Assembly (NCBI GenBank): GCA_020343555.1
Contig: CP070800.1
Coordinates: 2,297,164-2,304,361, forward strand
From: Dehalococcoidales bacterium
GTDB taxonomy: Bacteria; Chloroflexota; Dehalococcoidia; Dehalococcoidales; UBA2162
Direction of reading: 5' to 3'
Length of the DNA stretch: 7,198 nt
Of this stretch, positions 1-7,198 are shown piece by piece (the first letter of the stretch is position 1; each line of letters starts with the position of its first letter). The position numbers and the translations under genes were made by a program. The notes under the pieces were generated by a model. It was not told the DNA's origin, ran no database searches, and saw nothing but the letters and a program-made list of their open reading frames with translations.

Positions 1-251
1 CGGGATGGGACCACCTGGCAGACGAAATCTGGGTCACAGTATCTTCGGAAGATACGGTTGTGAAACGCCTGCAGGAGTCACGGGGACTAACTAAAGAGGA
101 AATCCTGACGCGTATTCACGCACAAACACCAAACGAGGAACGAATTAAATACGCCGATGTTGTTATCGAAAATGACGGTAGCCATGAAGAATTGAAGAAA
201 AAACTGAGTGAGTTATGGATTCGCATTCGAGAGAATAATCTAAAGAATTAA
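1..251 (+). CDS. coaE: Dephospho-CoA kinase, C-terminal part (5' end outside window)
   Basis: The reading frame is open from base 3 and ends at a TAA at 249-251, giving the last 82 residues of a protein whose family is usually about 200 residues long. CoaE performs the last step of coenzyme A synthesis: ATP-dependent phosphorylation of the ribose 3'-hydroxyl of dephospho-CoA in the cytosol. What is visible matches the CoaE C-terminal half: a strand reading DEIWVTVSS, then a K-R-L-x-x-S-R-G-L-x-x-E-E segment, then R-I-x-x-Q with E-E-R-I-K, and the closing ADVVIENDGSHEELKKKL, which corresponds to the family's AD-x-VI-x-N-x-G-x-x-E-E-L ending. The P-loop is upstream of the window and cannot be checked. 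A GTG at 60 could be mistaken for a start, but the homologous strand before it shows the gene runs in from the left. The tail after the conserved part is short and basic. Confident on family. Confidence 0.9.
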   Translation, partial: GWDHLADEIWVTVSSEDTVVKRLQESRGLTKEEILTRIHAQTPNEERIKYADVVIENDGSHEELKKKLSELWIRIRENNLKN

Positions 252-271
252 AAAATTACGGGAAAAATCGC

Positions 272-301
272 TTGACAAAACTTGCATCCAAGTGTTAATA
301 T
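272..301 (+). promoter_or_regulatory. Sigma-70-type promoter for rpoBC
   Basis: A perfect TTGACA (-35) at 272-277 is followed after 18 bases by TAATAT at 296-301, which matches the -10 consensus at four of six positions. The sequence just upstream (about 248-267) is rich in A runs and could act as an UP element. A start of transcription near 308 would give a leader of about 143 bases before rpoB. It lies just after the coaE stop and in the right orientation for the polymerase operon. The elements are seen in the sequence; activity is inferred. Confidence 0.7.
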
Positions 302-401
302 TAGCCTGCGAGATTATGCCTTCAAAGAATTTCACTTTTCTTATTACAGATCCTCTTATTATTCGCTAGTTTTACTATGTCCAAAATTTGGGGATTTTTA
401 T

Positions 402-410
402 TGCCATAAT
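402..410 (+). promoter_or_regulatory. Possible second promoter (extended -10)
   Basis: TGCCATAAT contains a TG-N motif followed by CATAAT, five of six matches to the -10 consensus. No convincing -35 hexamer lies 16-18 bases upstream, but extended -10 promoters can do without one. If active it would give a short leader starting near 417. Such matches arise by chance in AT-rich DNA, so this is only a candidate. Confidence 0.22.
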
Positions 411-433
411 CCGGAATCAATTAATCCTAACTT

Positions 434-439
434 AAGGAG
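434..439 (+). promoter_or_regulatory. Ribosome binding site that decides the rpoB start
   Basis: AAGGAG ends 11 bases before the ATG at 451 and only 2 bases before the GTG at 442, the longer in-frame alternative. The GTG is too close to be used with this site, so the ATG is preferred, although 11 bases is at the long end of normal spacing. It removes three residues (M-L-H) and leaves a protein beginning MVYVPPKD. Confidence 0.75.
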
Positions 440-450
440 TTGTGTTACAC

Positions 451-3400
451 ATGGTTTATGTGCCGCCGAAAGATGCCGAGAGAAAACTACCAGCCGTTAC
501 CAGGAAATCCTACGCCAGACTACCGGAGATATTAACAGTCCCAAATCTTATCCAGGTACAACTTGATTCGTTCAGATGGTTTCAGGAAGAAGGACTGAAA
601 CAGCTACTGGAAGAAATTTCCCCTATCAAAGACTTTACCGGGAACAGACAGGAGATCAGTTTCATTGGTTATGAGTTTCGCGAACCAAGAAATTCCGAAC
701 AGGAATGCAGTCAACGTGACCTTACATATTCGGCTCCTCTATATATAAAAACCAGACTACTTGTCAAAGGAACAGGAGAGATAAAAGAACAGGACCTGTT
801 TTTCGGAGACATACCGCTGATGACAACCAAGGGCACCTTCATCACGGGTGGTGCCGAACGTGTTGTGGTAAGTCAGCTTCTACGATCACCTGGAGTATAT
901 TTTGTTGCCGAGGAAGATCCGAACAGCGGTCGCAGGCTCTGCCATGCCAAACTAGTTCCGGGGCATGGCGCCTGGCTGGAATTTGAATCCAATAACCAGG
1001 GAGTGATCTCTGTCAAGATCAATGGTAAACGAAAGATACCTGCAACAACTCTTTTACGCGCTATCGGTTACAGCAGTGATGAAGAACTGCTTCAACTTTA
1101 TGGTACCGGTGGCGACTCACCAGAGATTAATTTTATTAATACTACAATGGATCGAGAACCGCAGGTCAGGGATCAGTCGGAAGCTCTTCTAAGCATATAC
1201 AGAAAAATGCGCCCGGGTGATCCTCCCAATATTGAAAACGCCCGACGCCTGATCGAAAACATGTTCTTTAATCCGATTCATTATGACCTGGGTTCAGTCG
1301 GGCGATACAAGCTAAACAAGAGATTACGTCTCGAAATCCCTGAAGAACAAAAAGCTCTGACTCGTGAAGACATTATTGAAATAATCAGGCACGTTATGAT
1401 GGTTAATATCGGTACTGATAATGCTGATGATATTGACCACCTTGGCAACAGGCGTGTTCGCACGGTTGGTGAACTTATACAGAACCAGTTCCGGATAGGT
1501 CTGGTACGACTGGAGAGAGTAGCTAAAGAGAGAATGAGTACAATCCCTACGGAATCGGCCACTCCGAGTGCCCTGGTAAATATCCGTCCGGTAGTTGCCG
1601 CAATCAGGGAATTTTTTGGAAGCTCTCAACTTTCGCAGTTCATGGATCAGACTAATCCTTTGACCGAACTTACACACAAACGCCGTCTTTCAGCGATGGG
1701 GCCCGGGGGTCTATCCCGCGACAGGGCAGGTTTTGAAGTTCGCGACGTTCATTATTCCCACTACGGGAGAATTTGTCCTATCGAAACTCCAGAAGGTCCG
1801 AATATCGGTCTTATCGGATCTCTCGCTACTTATGGTAGGATCAATCGTTACGGTTTCATCGAAACTCCTTATCGAAAAGTAATATCGGAAGTGAGTGAGG
1901 ATTACGATCAACTTGAAGGCAGGCTAGTCAAGGAAAAAATCAATGATAATGACGGAAATATTATTGCAAAAACCGGTACTACAATAACAAAAAACCATAT
2001 CGAGAAAATAATGGCAGCAGCCCCTATTACCGTCAAGGTAGTGCCTTTCGTATCGTCGACCGTAACCTACCTGCCAGCTGACGAAGAAGACAGATATATT
2101 ATCGCCCAGGCCAATGCCAGCCTTGACGATAAGAGTCAGTTTGTCGACGAAAAAGTAGAGGTAAGAATGAGTGGTAACTACCTTTACGAATCACCTGACA
2201 AGATCGAGTACATGGATGTGTCACCCAAGCAGATATTCAGCGTATCCGCTTCACTGATACCATTTCTTGAACACGATGATGCCAACCGTGCTCTCATGGG
2301 CTCGAATATGCAACGTCAGGCAGTACCGCTACTGTCACCTGAAGCTCCATTAGTCGCCACCGGCATGGAAGAAATAGCTGCTAAACACAGTGGGCAGGTA
2401 CTCATCGCGCGTAGACCGGGAGTTGTAACCTCTGCTACCAGTTCGCTGATCCAGGTTTCTACTGATGATGGTGATGTGGATAATTATGAGCTTATGAAAT
2501 TCGTCCGTACCAACCAGGGTACCTGTACCAACCAACGCCCTATGGTATATAAAGGTGACAAAGTAAAGGCAGGACAAGTACTGGTAGACAGTTCATCTAT
2601 GGAAAAGGGAGAACTGGCTCTAGGACAGAACGTGCTATGTGCATTTATGAGCTGGGAAGGTTATAACTTTGAAGATGCTATCATAGTCAGCAGTCGCCTG
2701 GTTGAAAACGACATATTTACCTCGATACACATCGAAAAGCATGAAGTTGAAGCTAGAGACACCAAGCTTGGTCCCGAAGAAATTACCAGGGATGTCCCCA
2801 ACGTCGGTGAAGAAAGCCTCCGTGAACTCGATGAAAACGGAATCATCAGAATAGGCGCTGCGGTTGGTCCTGATGATATTTTAGTAGGAAAGATTACACC
2901 CAAGGGCGAAGCCGAACTCTCTGCCGAGGAAAAACTTCTCAGGGCGATTTTCGGAGAGAAAGCTCGTGAGGTTAAAGATACTTCTTTACGAGTTCCCCAT
3001 GGCGAATGGGGTAAGGTTATTAATGTAAAGGTATTCAGTGGTAGCGACCTTACTGCCGGTGTCAATCAGCTTGTCCAGGTATGGGTTGCCCAGAAACGCA
3101 GGAATGCGGTAGGTGATAAACTTGCCGGTCGTCATGGCAATAAGGGTGTTGTATCCATAATCGCCCCGGTCGAAGAGATGCCATTTCTTCCGGATGGTAC
3201 TCCCGTAGACATTATACTGAATCCGGTAGGAGTGCCTTCCCGTATGAACATCGGCCAGGTGCTTGAAACACATCTTGGCTGGGCGGCAAAAGTCCTCGGC
3301 TTCAGAGCACTCACACCAGTGTTCGATGGTGCCACCGATACATCCATCGAGGACGTACTGGCGAGAGCATGGCTTGCCCAGGAAGCCGATGCTGTAAACA

Positions 3401-4464
3401 TAGATCCTGCCAACAATGACGGCTCCATACAGATTGAAAAAGCAAAGGAATGGATCCAAAGTCGCGGTTATGACGCCGATGCAGTGTTTGATAGCGAGCA
3501 TCCCGGTGTAGCCAGGGAGGTTTGCCTGAGATTATGGCTTGAGAATCTGGGAATACGAAACAAGGATTTTGATACGCAGAAACTTGAAGAGGTGGTAAAG
3601 CAGATAAGCACGGAAAAGAATTACCCGCCGCCTACGGTTGGAAAAGTTATGCTGCGTGATGGGCGTTCCGGAGAAATGTTCGATCATCCGATAACAGTCG
3701 GATATATATATATGATGAAACTCAATCACCTTGTTGAAGATAAGGTTCATGCCCGTTCGACCGGACCGTATTCATTAATAAGTCAGCAACCTCTGGGAGG
3801 TAAAGCACAGTTCGGTGGTCAGAGATTCGGTGAAATGGAAGTATGGGCCCTGGAAGCCTATGGTGCGGCCCATAATCTCCAGGAAGTTTTAACGATAAAA
3901 TCTGATGATGTCATCGGCAGGGCAAAAGCCTACGAAGCAATCGTCAAAAATGAAGATATACTGCAGCCCGGTGTCCCAGAGTCGTTCAAAGTCCTGGTCA
4001 AGGAACTTCAAAGTCTCGGTTTAGCAATTGAGGTTATTAATGAAGAAGAGAGGTCTGTCTTCGATGAACCGAAAATGCCGGGGATAGATACAGACATTGG
4101 TTCACCGGAAGAGTCTATAGAGAGTATAATCGCAGGCGCTGGGGCAGGTGTTGAACTCGCTATCGATCCAGAGGTACAGGCTGAGATCGACAGCGCGCAA
4201 GAAGCCACACATACAGTTGAGGAAGAAAGTACAAGTGAAGGATCAGCTGATGAACCTGAGATGAGTATAGTATCAATTACGACTGAAGAGCAGGAAGATT
4301 CGACGGATGAAATCGTAGAGATCGAAATGAGTGCTGAGAAAGAAGATGATGAAGAATCGATTAATGAGCAAAATCAAGAAAAGGAGACTGATGACGAAGA
4401 AATAACAAATCACGTTGAAGTGGATGAAGAACCGAACGAGGCCGGATTAGGAGAGGATGATTAA
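451..4464 (+). CDS. rpoB: DNA-directed RNA polymerase subunit beta
   Basis: This is the complete beta subunit, 1337 residues from the ATG chosen because of AAGGAG at 434-439. Together with beta' it forms the catalytic cleft of RNA polymerase and holds the rifampicin pocket. In order one sees the N-terminal lobe and protrusion ([18 protein letters not shown]), the rifampicin region at about residues 391-418 with FMDQTNPL and [12 protein letters not shown], the [14 protein letters not shown] segment, [10 protein letters not shown] with E741-D742 (E. coli E813-D814), [11 protein letters not shown] with active-centre lysines K890 and K898 (E. coli K1065 and K1073), and the C-terminal [20 protein letters not shown]. 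Large E. coli lobe and flap insertions are absent. Three things stand out: an additional segment after FDGA (within residues 962-1067), methionine 416 in the rifampicin region, and an acidic tail after residue 1196. The stop overlaps the rpoC start by one base. The frame is unbroken and the identification is certain; functions are from the family. Confidence 0.99.
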   Translation: MVYVPPKDAERKLPAVTRKSYARLPEILTVPNLIQVQLDSFRWFQEEGLKQLLEEISPIKDFTGNRQEISFIGYEFREPRNSEQECSQRDLTYSAPLYIKTRLLVKGTGEIKEQDLFFGDIPLMTTKGTFITGGAERVVVSQLLRSPGVYFVAEEDPNSGRRLCHAKLVPGHGAWLEFESNNQGVISVKINGKRKIPATTLLRAIGYSSDEELLQLYGTGGDSPEINFINTTMDREPQVRDQSEALLSIYRKMRPGDPPNIENARRLIENMFFNPIHYDLGSVGRYKLNKRLRLEIPEEQKALTREDIIEIIRHVMMVNIGTDNADDIDHLGNRRVRTVGELIQNQFRIGLVRLERVAKERMSTIPTESATPSALVNIRPVVAAIREFFGSSQLSQFMDQTNPLTELTHKRRLSAMGPGGLSRDRAGFEVRDVHYSHYGRICPIETPEGPNIGLIGSLATYGRINRYGFIETPYRKVISEVSEDYDQLEGRLVKEKINDNDGNIIAKTGTTITKNHIEKIMAAAPITVKVVPFVSSTVTYLPADEEDRYIIAQANASLDDKSQFVDEKVEVRMSGNYLYESPDKIEYMDVSPKQIFSVSASLIPFLEHDDANRALMGSNMQRQAVPLLSPEAPLVATGMEEIAAKHSGQVLIARRPGVVTSATSSLIQVSTDDGDVDNYELMKFVRTNQGTCTNQRPMVYKGDKVKAGQVLVDSSSMEKGELALGQNVLCAFMSWEGYNFEDAIIVSSRLVENDIFTSIHIEKHEVEARDTKLGPEEITRDVPNVGEESLRELDENGIIRIGAAVGPDDILVGKITPKGEAELSAEEKLLRAIFGEKAREVKDTSLRVPHGEWGKVINVKVFSGSDLTAGVNQLVQVWVAQKRRNAVGDKLAGRHGNKGVVSIIAPVEEMPFLPDGTPVDIILNPVGVPSRMNIGQVLETHLGWAAKVLGFRALTPVFDGATDTSIEDVLARAWLAQEADAVNIDPANNDGSIQIEKAKEWIQSRGYDADAVFDSEHPGVAREVCLRLWLENLGIRNKDFDTQKLEEVVKQISTEKNYPPPTVGKVMLRDGRSGEMFDHPITVGYIYMMKLNHLVEDKVHARSTGPYSLISQQPLGGKAQFGGQRFGEMEVWALEAYGAAHNLQEVLTIKSDDVIGRAKAYEAIVKNEDILQPGVPESFKVLVKELQSLGLAIEVINEEERSVFDEPKMPGIDTDIGSPEESIESIIAGAGAGVELAIDPEVQAEIDSAQEATHTVEEESTSEGSADEPEMSIVSITTEEQEDSTDEIVEIEMSAEKEDDEESINEQNQEKETDDEEITNHVEVDEEPNEAGLGEDD
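4039..4461 (+). other. Acidic C-terminal extension of RpoB
   Basis: These bases encode residues 1197-1337, beyond the point (SLGLAIEVI) where E. coli beta essentially ends. The last 85 residues (1253-1337) contain 36 Asp/Glu by my count against two Lys and no Arg, with low-complexity runs such as EKEDDEES and DDEE. A short Gly/Ala/Ile patch ([13 protein letters not shown], about 1226-1238) breaks the acidity near its start. The coding strand is strongly purine-rich here. It is probably disordered; the function is unknown to me. Confidence 0.85.
4449..4453 (+). promoter_or_regulatory. Ribosome binding site of rpoC inside the rpoB 3' end
   Basis: AGGAG lies inside the last codons of rpoB, ten bases before the rpoC ATG at 4464; a further AGAGG follows directly. 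Because the site is within translated sequence and stop and start overlap (TAATG), ribosomes ending rpoB are well placed to restart on rpoC. Confidence 0.7.
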
Positions 4465-7198
4465 TGCTTGAAGTAAATGATTTTGATGCAGTACGTATTT
4501 CCCTTGCGTCACCGGAACAGATTAGAAGCTGGTCTTACGGCGAAGTTACCAAACCGGAAACGATCAATTACCGTACACTCAAGCCGGAAAGGGACGGACT
4601 CTTTTGCGAAAGGATCTTCGGTCCGACTAAAGATTACGAGTGCTTTTGCGGAAAATACAAGCGGATACGATACAAAGGTGTTATATGCGATAAATGCGGA
4701 GTGGAGGTAGCTCAATCGAAGGTCAGGCGTGAGCGTATGGGTCATATAGAACTGGCCTGCCCCGTAAGTCATGTCTGGTTTGCTAAAGGTATCCCAAGCA
4801 GAATGGGCCTGCTTCTTGATATGTCTCCCCGTAATCTTGAGAGAGTTTTATATTTCTCTCATTATATCGTTACATCCGTTAATGATGAAGAACGAGAACT
4901 GGCGATAGAACAGGCGACGGATAACATCCAGGAGGATATAACAGCCCGTCAGGAAACTCTGGAATCAGTAATTGCAGATATGAAGGAAGCAACCGTTGAA
5001 GAAATCAACGATATGCGGAGTAAATGGGAGGACGAAAAGGAACTTCTATTAGAGCAGAACAATGCTGAATTGGAACAATTACGTGATCTGCATATCAGAA
5101 TGCTTCTTACCGAAACCCAATACCAGGATCTCTCCCAGAAATATCCCCAGGTATTTACTGCCGGTATGGGAGCCGAAGCTATCCTGCAGGTTATCAGGAG
5201 TATTAATCTTAATGAATTAAGAAACGAACTTATCCAGGAGACACGATCGAACTCAGGCCAGCGACGGAAAAAGGCAAGTAAACAGTTGCAGGTAGTCGAA
5301 GCAATACGACGGAGTGGTTCCAAGCCAGAATGGATGATTGCTACCGTTCTTCCGGTGTTACCTCCTGACCTGAGACCAATGGTGCAACTTGATGGCGGGA
5401 AATTTGCTATTAGTGGTACCAATGACCTGTACCGCAGGGTAATCAATCGAAATAATCGGCTTCGTCACCTTATGGAAACAGGAGCTCCGGAGATTATCAT
5501 ACGTAATGAGAAGAGAATGCTCCAGGAAGCCGTTGATTCACTTATCGATAACGGTAAAAGAGGACAGGCATACGCAACCAGTGGGAATCACAAATTGAAA
5601 TCGCTTTCAGATATGCTTAGAGGAAAACAGGGACGTTTCCGACAAAACCTGCTGGGCAAGCGTGTAGACTACAGCGGTCGTTCAGTTATCGTTGTCGGTC
5701 CTACACTGAAAATAAATGAGTGCGGTATTCCCCGAAGAATTGCGCTGGAGTTATTCAAACCGTTCGTAATGCACCAATTGCTGGAACGCGGTCTTGCACA
5801 CAACATTAAAAGCGCGCGAAGACTGGTCGAAAGAGCAAAACCGGAAATGTACGATATTCTAGAGGAAGTCGTAAAAGAACGTCCTGTATTGCTGAATCGC
5901 GCTCCTACACTGCACAGGTTAAGTATTCAGGCATTCGAGCCTGTATTGATTGATGGCAGTGCGATACAACTTCATCCTATGGTCTGTACCGCTTTCAATG
6001 CGGATTTTGATGGCGACCAGATGGCTGTTCATATCCCATTATCAAAAGCGGCAGTACGAGAAGCCCGTGAAACCATGTTAAGTATGCATAACATGCTATT
6101 ACCAAGCTCGGGTGAACCGATCGTCACTCCAACCCTTGATATAGTTCTCGGGGTCTACTACCTAACATCCATTCGCCCGGGAATGAAGGGTGAAGGAATG
6201 GTTTTTGGCAGTTTCGAGGAAGCAAAACTTGCCTATGAACTCGGTGTAGTTGATTTCAGGGCTGAAATCGATGTAAGAGATATGAAGAATGGCGGCGGCA
6301 TGATAAAAACCAGCATCGGAAGAATCATCTTTAATGAAGTGTTGCCTGAACAGATGAGTTTCTATAATGAAGTGATAGACAAGACCGGTCTGAAGGACGT
6401 AGTCACAGCCTGTTCAAAGATCCTGAGTGACGAGGACATGGCTGTTGTGCTAGATGATCTGAAAAAACTAGGATTCGATTTTGCCACAAAATCAGGCACT
6501 ACCGTCGCTATGAATGATATTCAGGTTCCCGGTACCAAACCTGAGTTGATCGCAGAAGCTGAAGAAAAAACGACGATGCTCGAGAACCAGTATAGCAGCG
6601 GTATAATCACCGAGGATGAAAGATACAGTGGCGTTGTTCAGGCGTGGACCGATACCACGAACAAAATAGCGGATGCTATCTCAGACAGCCTTGATCACTA
6701 TGGCGGAATTTACATGATGGCTAATTCCGGAGCTAAGGGTAACATTTCTCAGATAAGACAGATGGCAGGCCTGAGAGGGCTGATGACCAATCCTTCAGGA
6801 AGGATTATTGACTTTCCTATCAAAGCCAGCTTCCGTGAAGGACTCAGTGTGCTTGAATATTTCATATCCACCCATGGTGCCCGTAAAGGTCTTACCGATA
6901 CCGCTTTGAGAACTTCGGAAAGTGGACATCTTACACGGCGCCTTATCGATGCATCTCATGACGTTATAATACTCGAAGAAGACTGTGGTACGATCGACGG
7001 AATATGGATATCCGAGCCAGAAGATAAAAAACTACTGCCTTCTTTCGCCGAACGTATGATTGGCCGTCTGGCAGTAACCCAGGTAGTGCATCCCGAGACA
7101 GGTGAGGTAATTGTCGAACGAAACGAAGAAATCGACGAAGTTAAAGCACAGGAAATAATCTCTGCGGGAATTGAAAAAGTCCATGGAAGATCACCACT
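4464..7198 (+). CDS. rpoC: DNA-directed RNA polymerase subunit beta', N-terminal part (3' end outside window)
   Basis: The frame starts at the ATG overlapping the rpoB stop and stays open to the right edge, giving 911 full codons; I read it through without finding a stop or frameshift. Beta' supplies the Mg-binding active centre, clamp and bridge helix of RNA polymerase. Visible in order are the standard N-terminus [20 protein letters not shown], zinc site 1 (C60-x-C62, C75-x-x-C78), a coiled-coil insertion at about residues 140-213, the clamp and switch segment [30 protein letters not shown], the catalytic NADFDGDQM with D514, D516 and D518 holding the Mg ion, the funnel region, and the bridge helix [13 protein letters not shown]. 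The first ligand of zinc site 2 is C841 in EEDCGT; its other three cysteines and the trigger loop lie beyond the window. The bridge helix carries H822 where tyrosine is nearly universal. Identification is certain; the full length is unknown. Confidence 0.99.
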   Translation, partial: MLEVNDFDAVRISLASPEQIRSWSYGEVTKPETINYRTLKPERDGLFCERIFGPTKDYECFCGKYKRIRYKGVICDKCGVEVAQSKVRRERMGHIELACPVSHVWFAKGIPSRMGLLLDMSPRNLERVLYFSHYIVTSVNDEERELAIEQATDNIQEDITARQETLESVIADMKEATVEEINDMRSKWEDEKELLLEQNNAELEQLRDLHIRMLLTETQYQDLSQKYPQVFTAGMGAEAILQVIRSINLNELRNELIQETRSNSGQRRKKASKQLQVVEAIRRSGSKPEWMIATVLPVLPPDLRPMVQLDGGKFAISGTNDLYRRVINRNNRLRHLMETGAPEIIIRNEKRMLQEAVDSLIDNGKRGQAYATSGNHKLKSLSDMLRGKQGRFRQNLLGKRVDYSGRSVIVVGPTLKINECGIPRRIALELFKPFVMHQLLERGLAHNIKSARRLVERAKPEMYDILEEVVKERPVLLNRAPTLHRLSIQAFEPVLIDGSAIQLHPMVCTAFNADFDGDQMAVHIPLSKAAVREARETMLSMHNMLLPSSGEPIVTPTLDIVLGVYYLTSIRPGMKGEGMVFGSFEEAKLAYELGVVDFRAEIDVRDMKNGGGMIKTSIGRIIFNEVLPEQMSFYNEVIDKTGLKDVVTACSKILSDEDMAVVLDDLKKLGFDFATKSGTTVAMNDIQVPGTKPELIAEAEEKTTMLENQYSSGIITEDERYSGVVQAWTDTTNKIADAISDSLDHYGGIYMMANSGAKGNISQIRQMAGLRGLMTNPSGRIIDFPIKASFREGLSVLEYFISTHGARKGLTDTALRTSESGHLTRRLIDASHDVIILEEDCGTIDGIWISEPEDKKLLPSFAERMIGRLAVTQVVHPETGEVIVERNEEIDEVKAQEIISAGIEKVHGRSP

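Larger units (their letters stand above)
302..450 (+). other. Probable untranslated leader of rpoB
   Basis: This AT-rich stretch between the promoter and the rpoB start has no credible gene. An open frame starting at 282 runs through it into rpoB in another frame, but it has no good ribosome binding site and no recognisable protein, so I treat it as a shadow. The only local symmetry I see is CCAAAATTTGG at 381-391, which would make at best a weak 4-base-pair hairpin with a 3-base loop. I see no strong terminator or attenuator, and no ribosomal-protein-type binding structure that I can recognise. Confidence 0.5.

Noticed and set aside
60..251. Separate 63-codon gene starting at GTG 60
   Set aside because: The same frame is open to the left edge and the residues before 60 match the CoaE strand, so this is an internal codon of coaE.
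381..391. CCAAAATTTGG palindrome followed by a T-rich run in the rpoB leader, considered as a terminator or operator
   Set aside because: As RNA it gives only a 4-base-pair stem with a 3-base loop, far too weak for an intrinsic terminator. There is no second copy to support an operator.
282..566. 94-codon + strand open frame spanning the rpoB leader and the rpoB 5' end
   Set aside because: It overlaps the certain rpoB N-terminus in a different frame, has no good ribosome binding site, and its product resembles nothing I recognise.
2661..3501. Long minus-strand open frames (134 and 171 codons) opposite rpoB
   Set aside because: They lie wholly inside strongly conserved rpoB sequence, overlap each other, and read as antisense shadows without recognisable motifs. 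The other minus-strand frames in rpoB and rpoC are the same case.
3702..3713. Run of six AT dinucleotides
   Set aside because: It encodes the conserved GYIYM motif of beta through TAT and ATA codons, so it is a codon-choice coincidence rather than a repeat element.
4381..4405. AAGGAG followed four bases later by an ATG within the rpoB tail
   Set aside because: The frame it opens encodes only four residues before a TAA. Such matches are expected by chance in a purine-rich coding stretch.
4477..4710. 77-codon + strand open frame inside the start of rpoC
   Set aside because: It is out of frame with rpoC, whose N-terminus and zinc site are clear in the overlapping frame.

Overview
The window is a bacterial housekeeping locus that carries the two large catalytic subunits of RNA polymerase. 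From left to right it holds the 3' end of coaE (dephospho-CoA kinase, cut by the left edge), a 199-base intergenic region with a strong sigma-70-type promoter, a complete rpoB (beta subunit, 1337 residues from the preferred start), and the first 911 codons of rpoC (beta' subunit, cut by the right edge). All genes are on the + strand. I found no tRNA, rRNA, mobile element, CRISPR array or defence-type gene. The numerous minus-strand open frames inside rpoB and rpoC are shadows of these two conserved genes.

Organism: a bacterium of moderate, somewhat AT-leaning base composition. Three features argue against a gammaproteobacterial type and fit a Chloroflexota-like (possibly Dehalococcoidia) origin. 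Beta lacks the insertions found in the E. coli lobe and flap regions. Beta' has an N-terminal coiled-coil insertion of the kind seen in Actinobacteria and Chloroflexota. Beta carries an extra segment of roughly 85 residues just after the conserved FDGA motif. This assignment is inference from remembered family patterns, not from a search.

How it works together: rpoB and rpoC form a tight operon. The rpoB stop codon TAA shares its last base with the rpoC start (TAATG), so the two subunits, which assemble in equal amounts, are probably translationally coupled. A TTGACA promoter just after coaE probably drives rpoBC, with a leader of about 140 bases. No terminator is visible between coaE and the promoter, so read-through from coaE is also possible.

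The window is essentially an ordinary core region, and I do not see a new biological system. The points worth a second look are protein-level oddities in the polymerase. These are a highly acidic tail of about 140 residues on beta, a histidine in place of a nearly universal tyrosine in the beta' bridge helix, a methionine in the rifampicin pocket where leucine is usual, and two accessory insertions.
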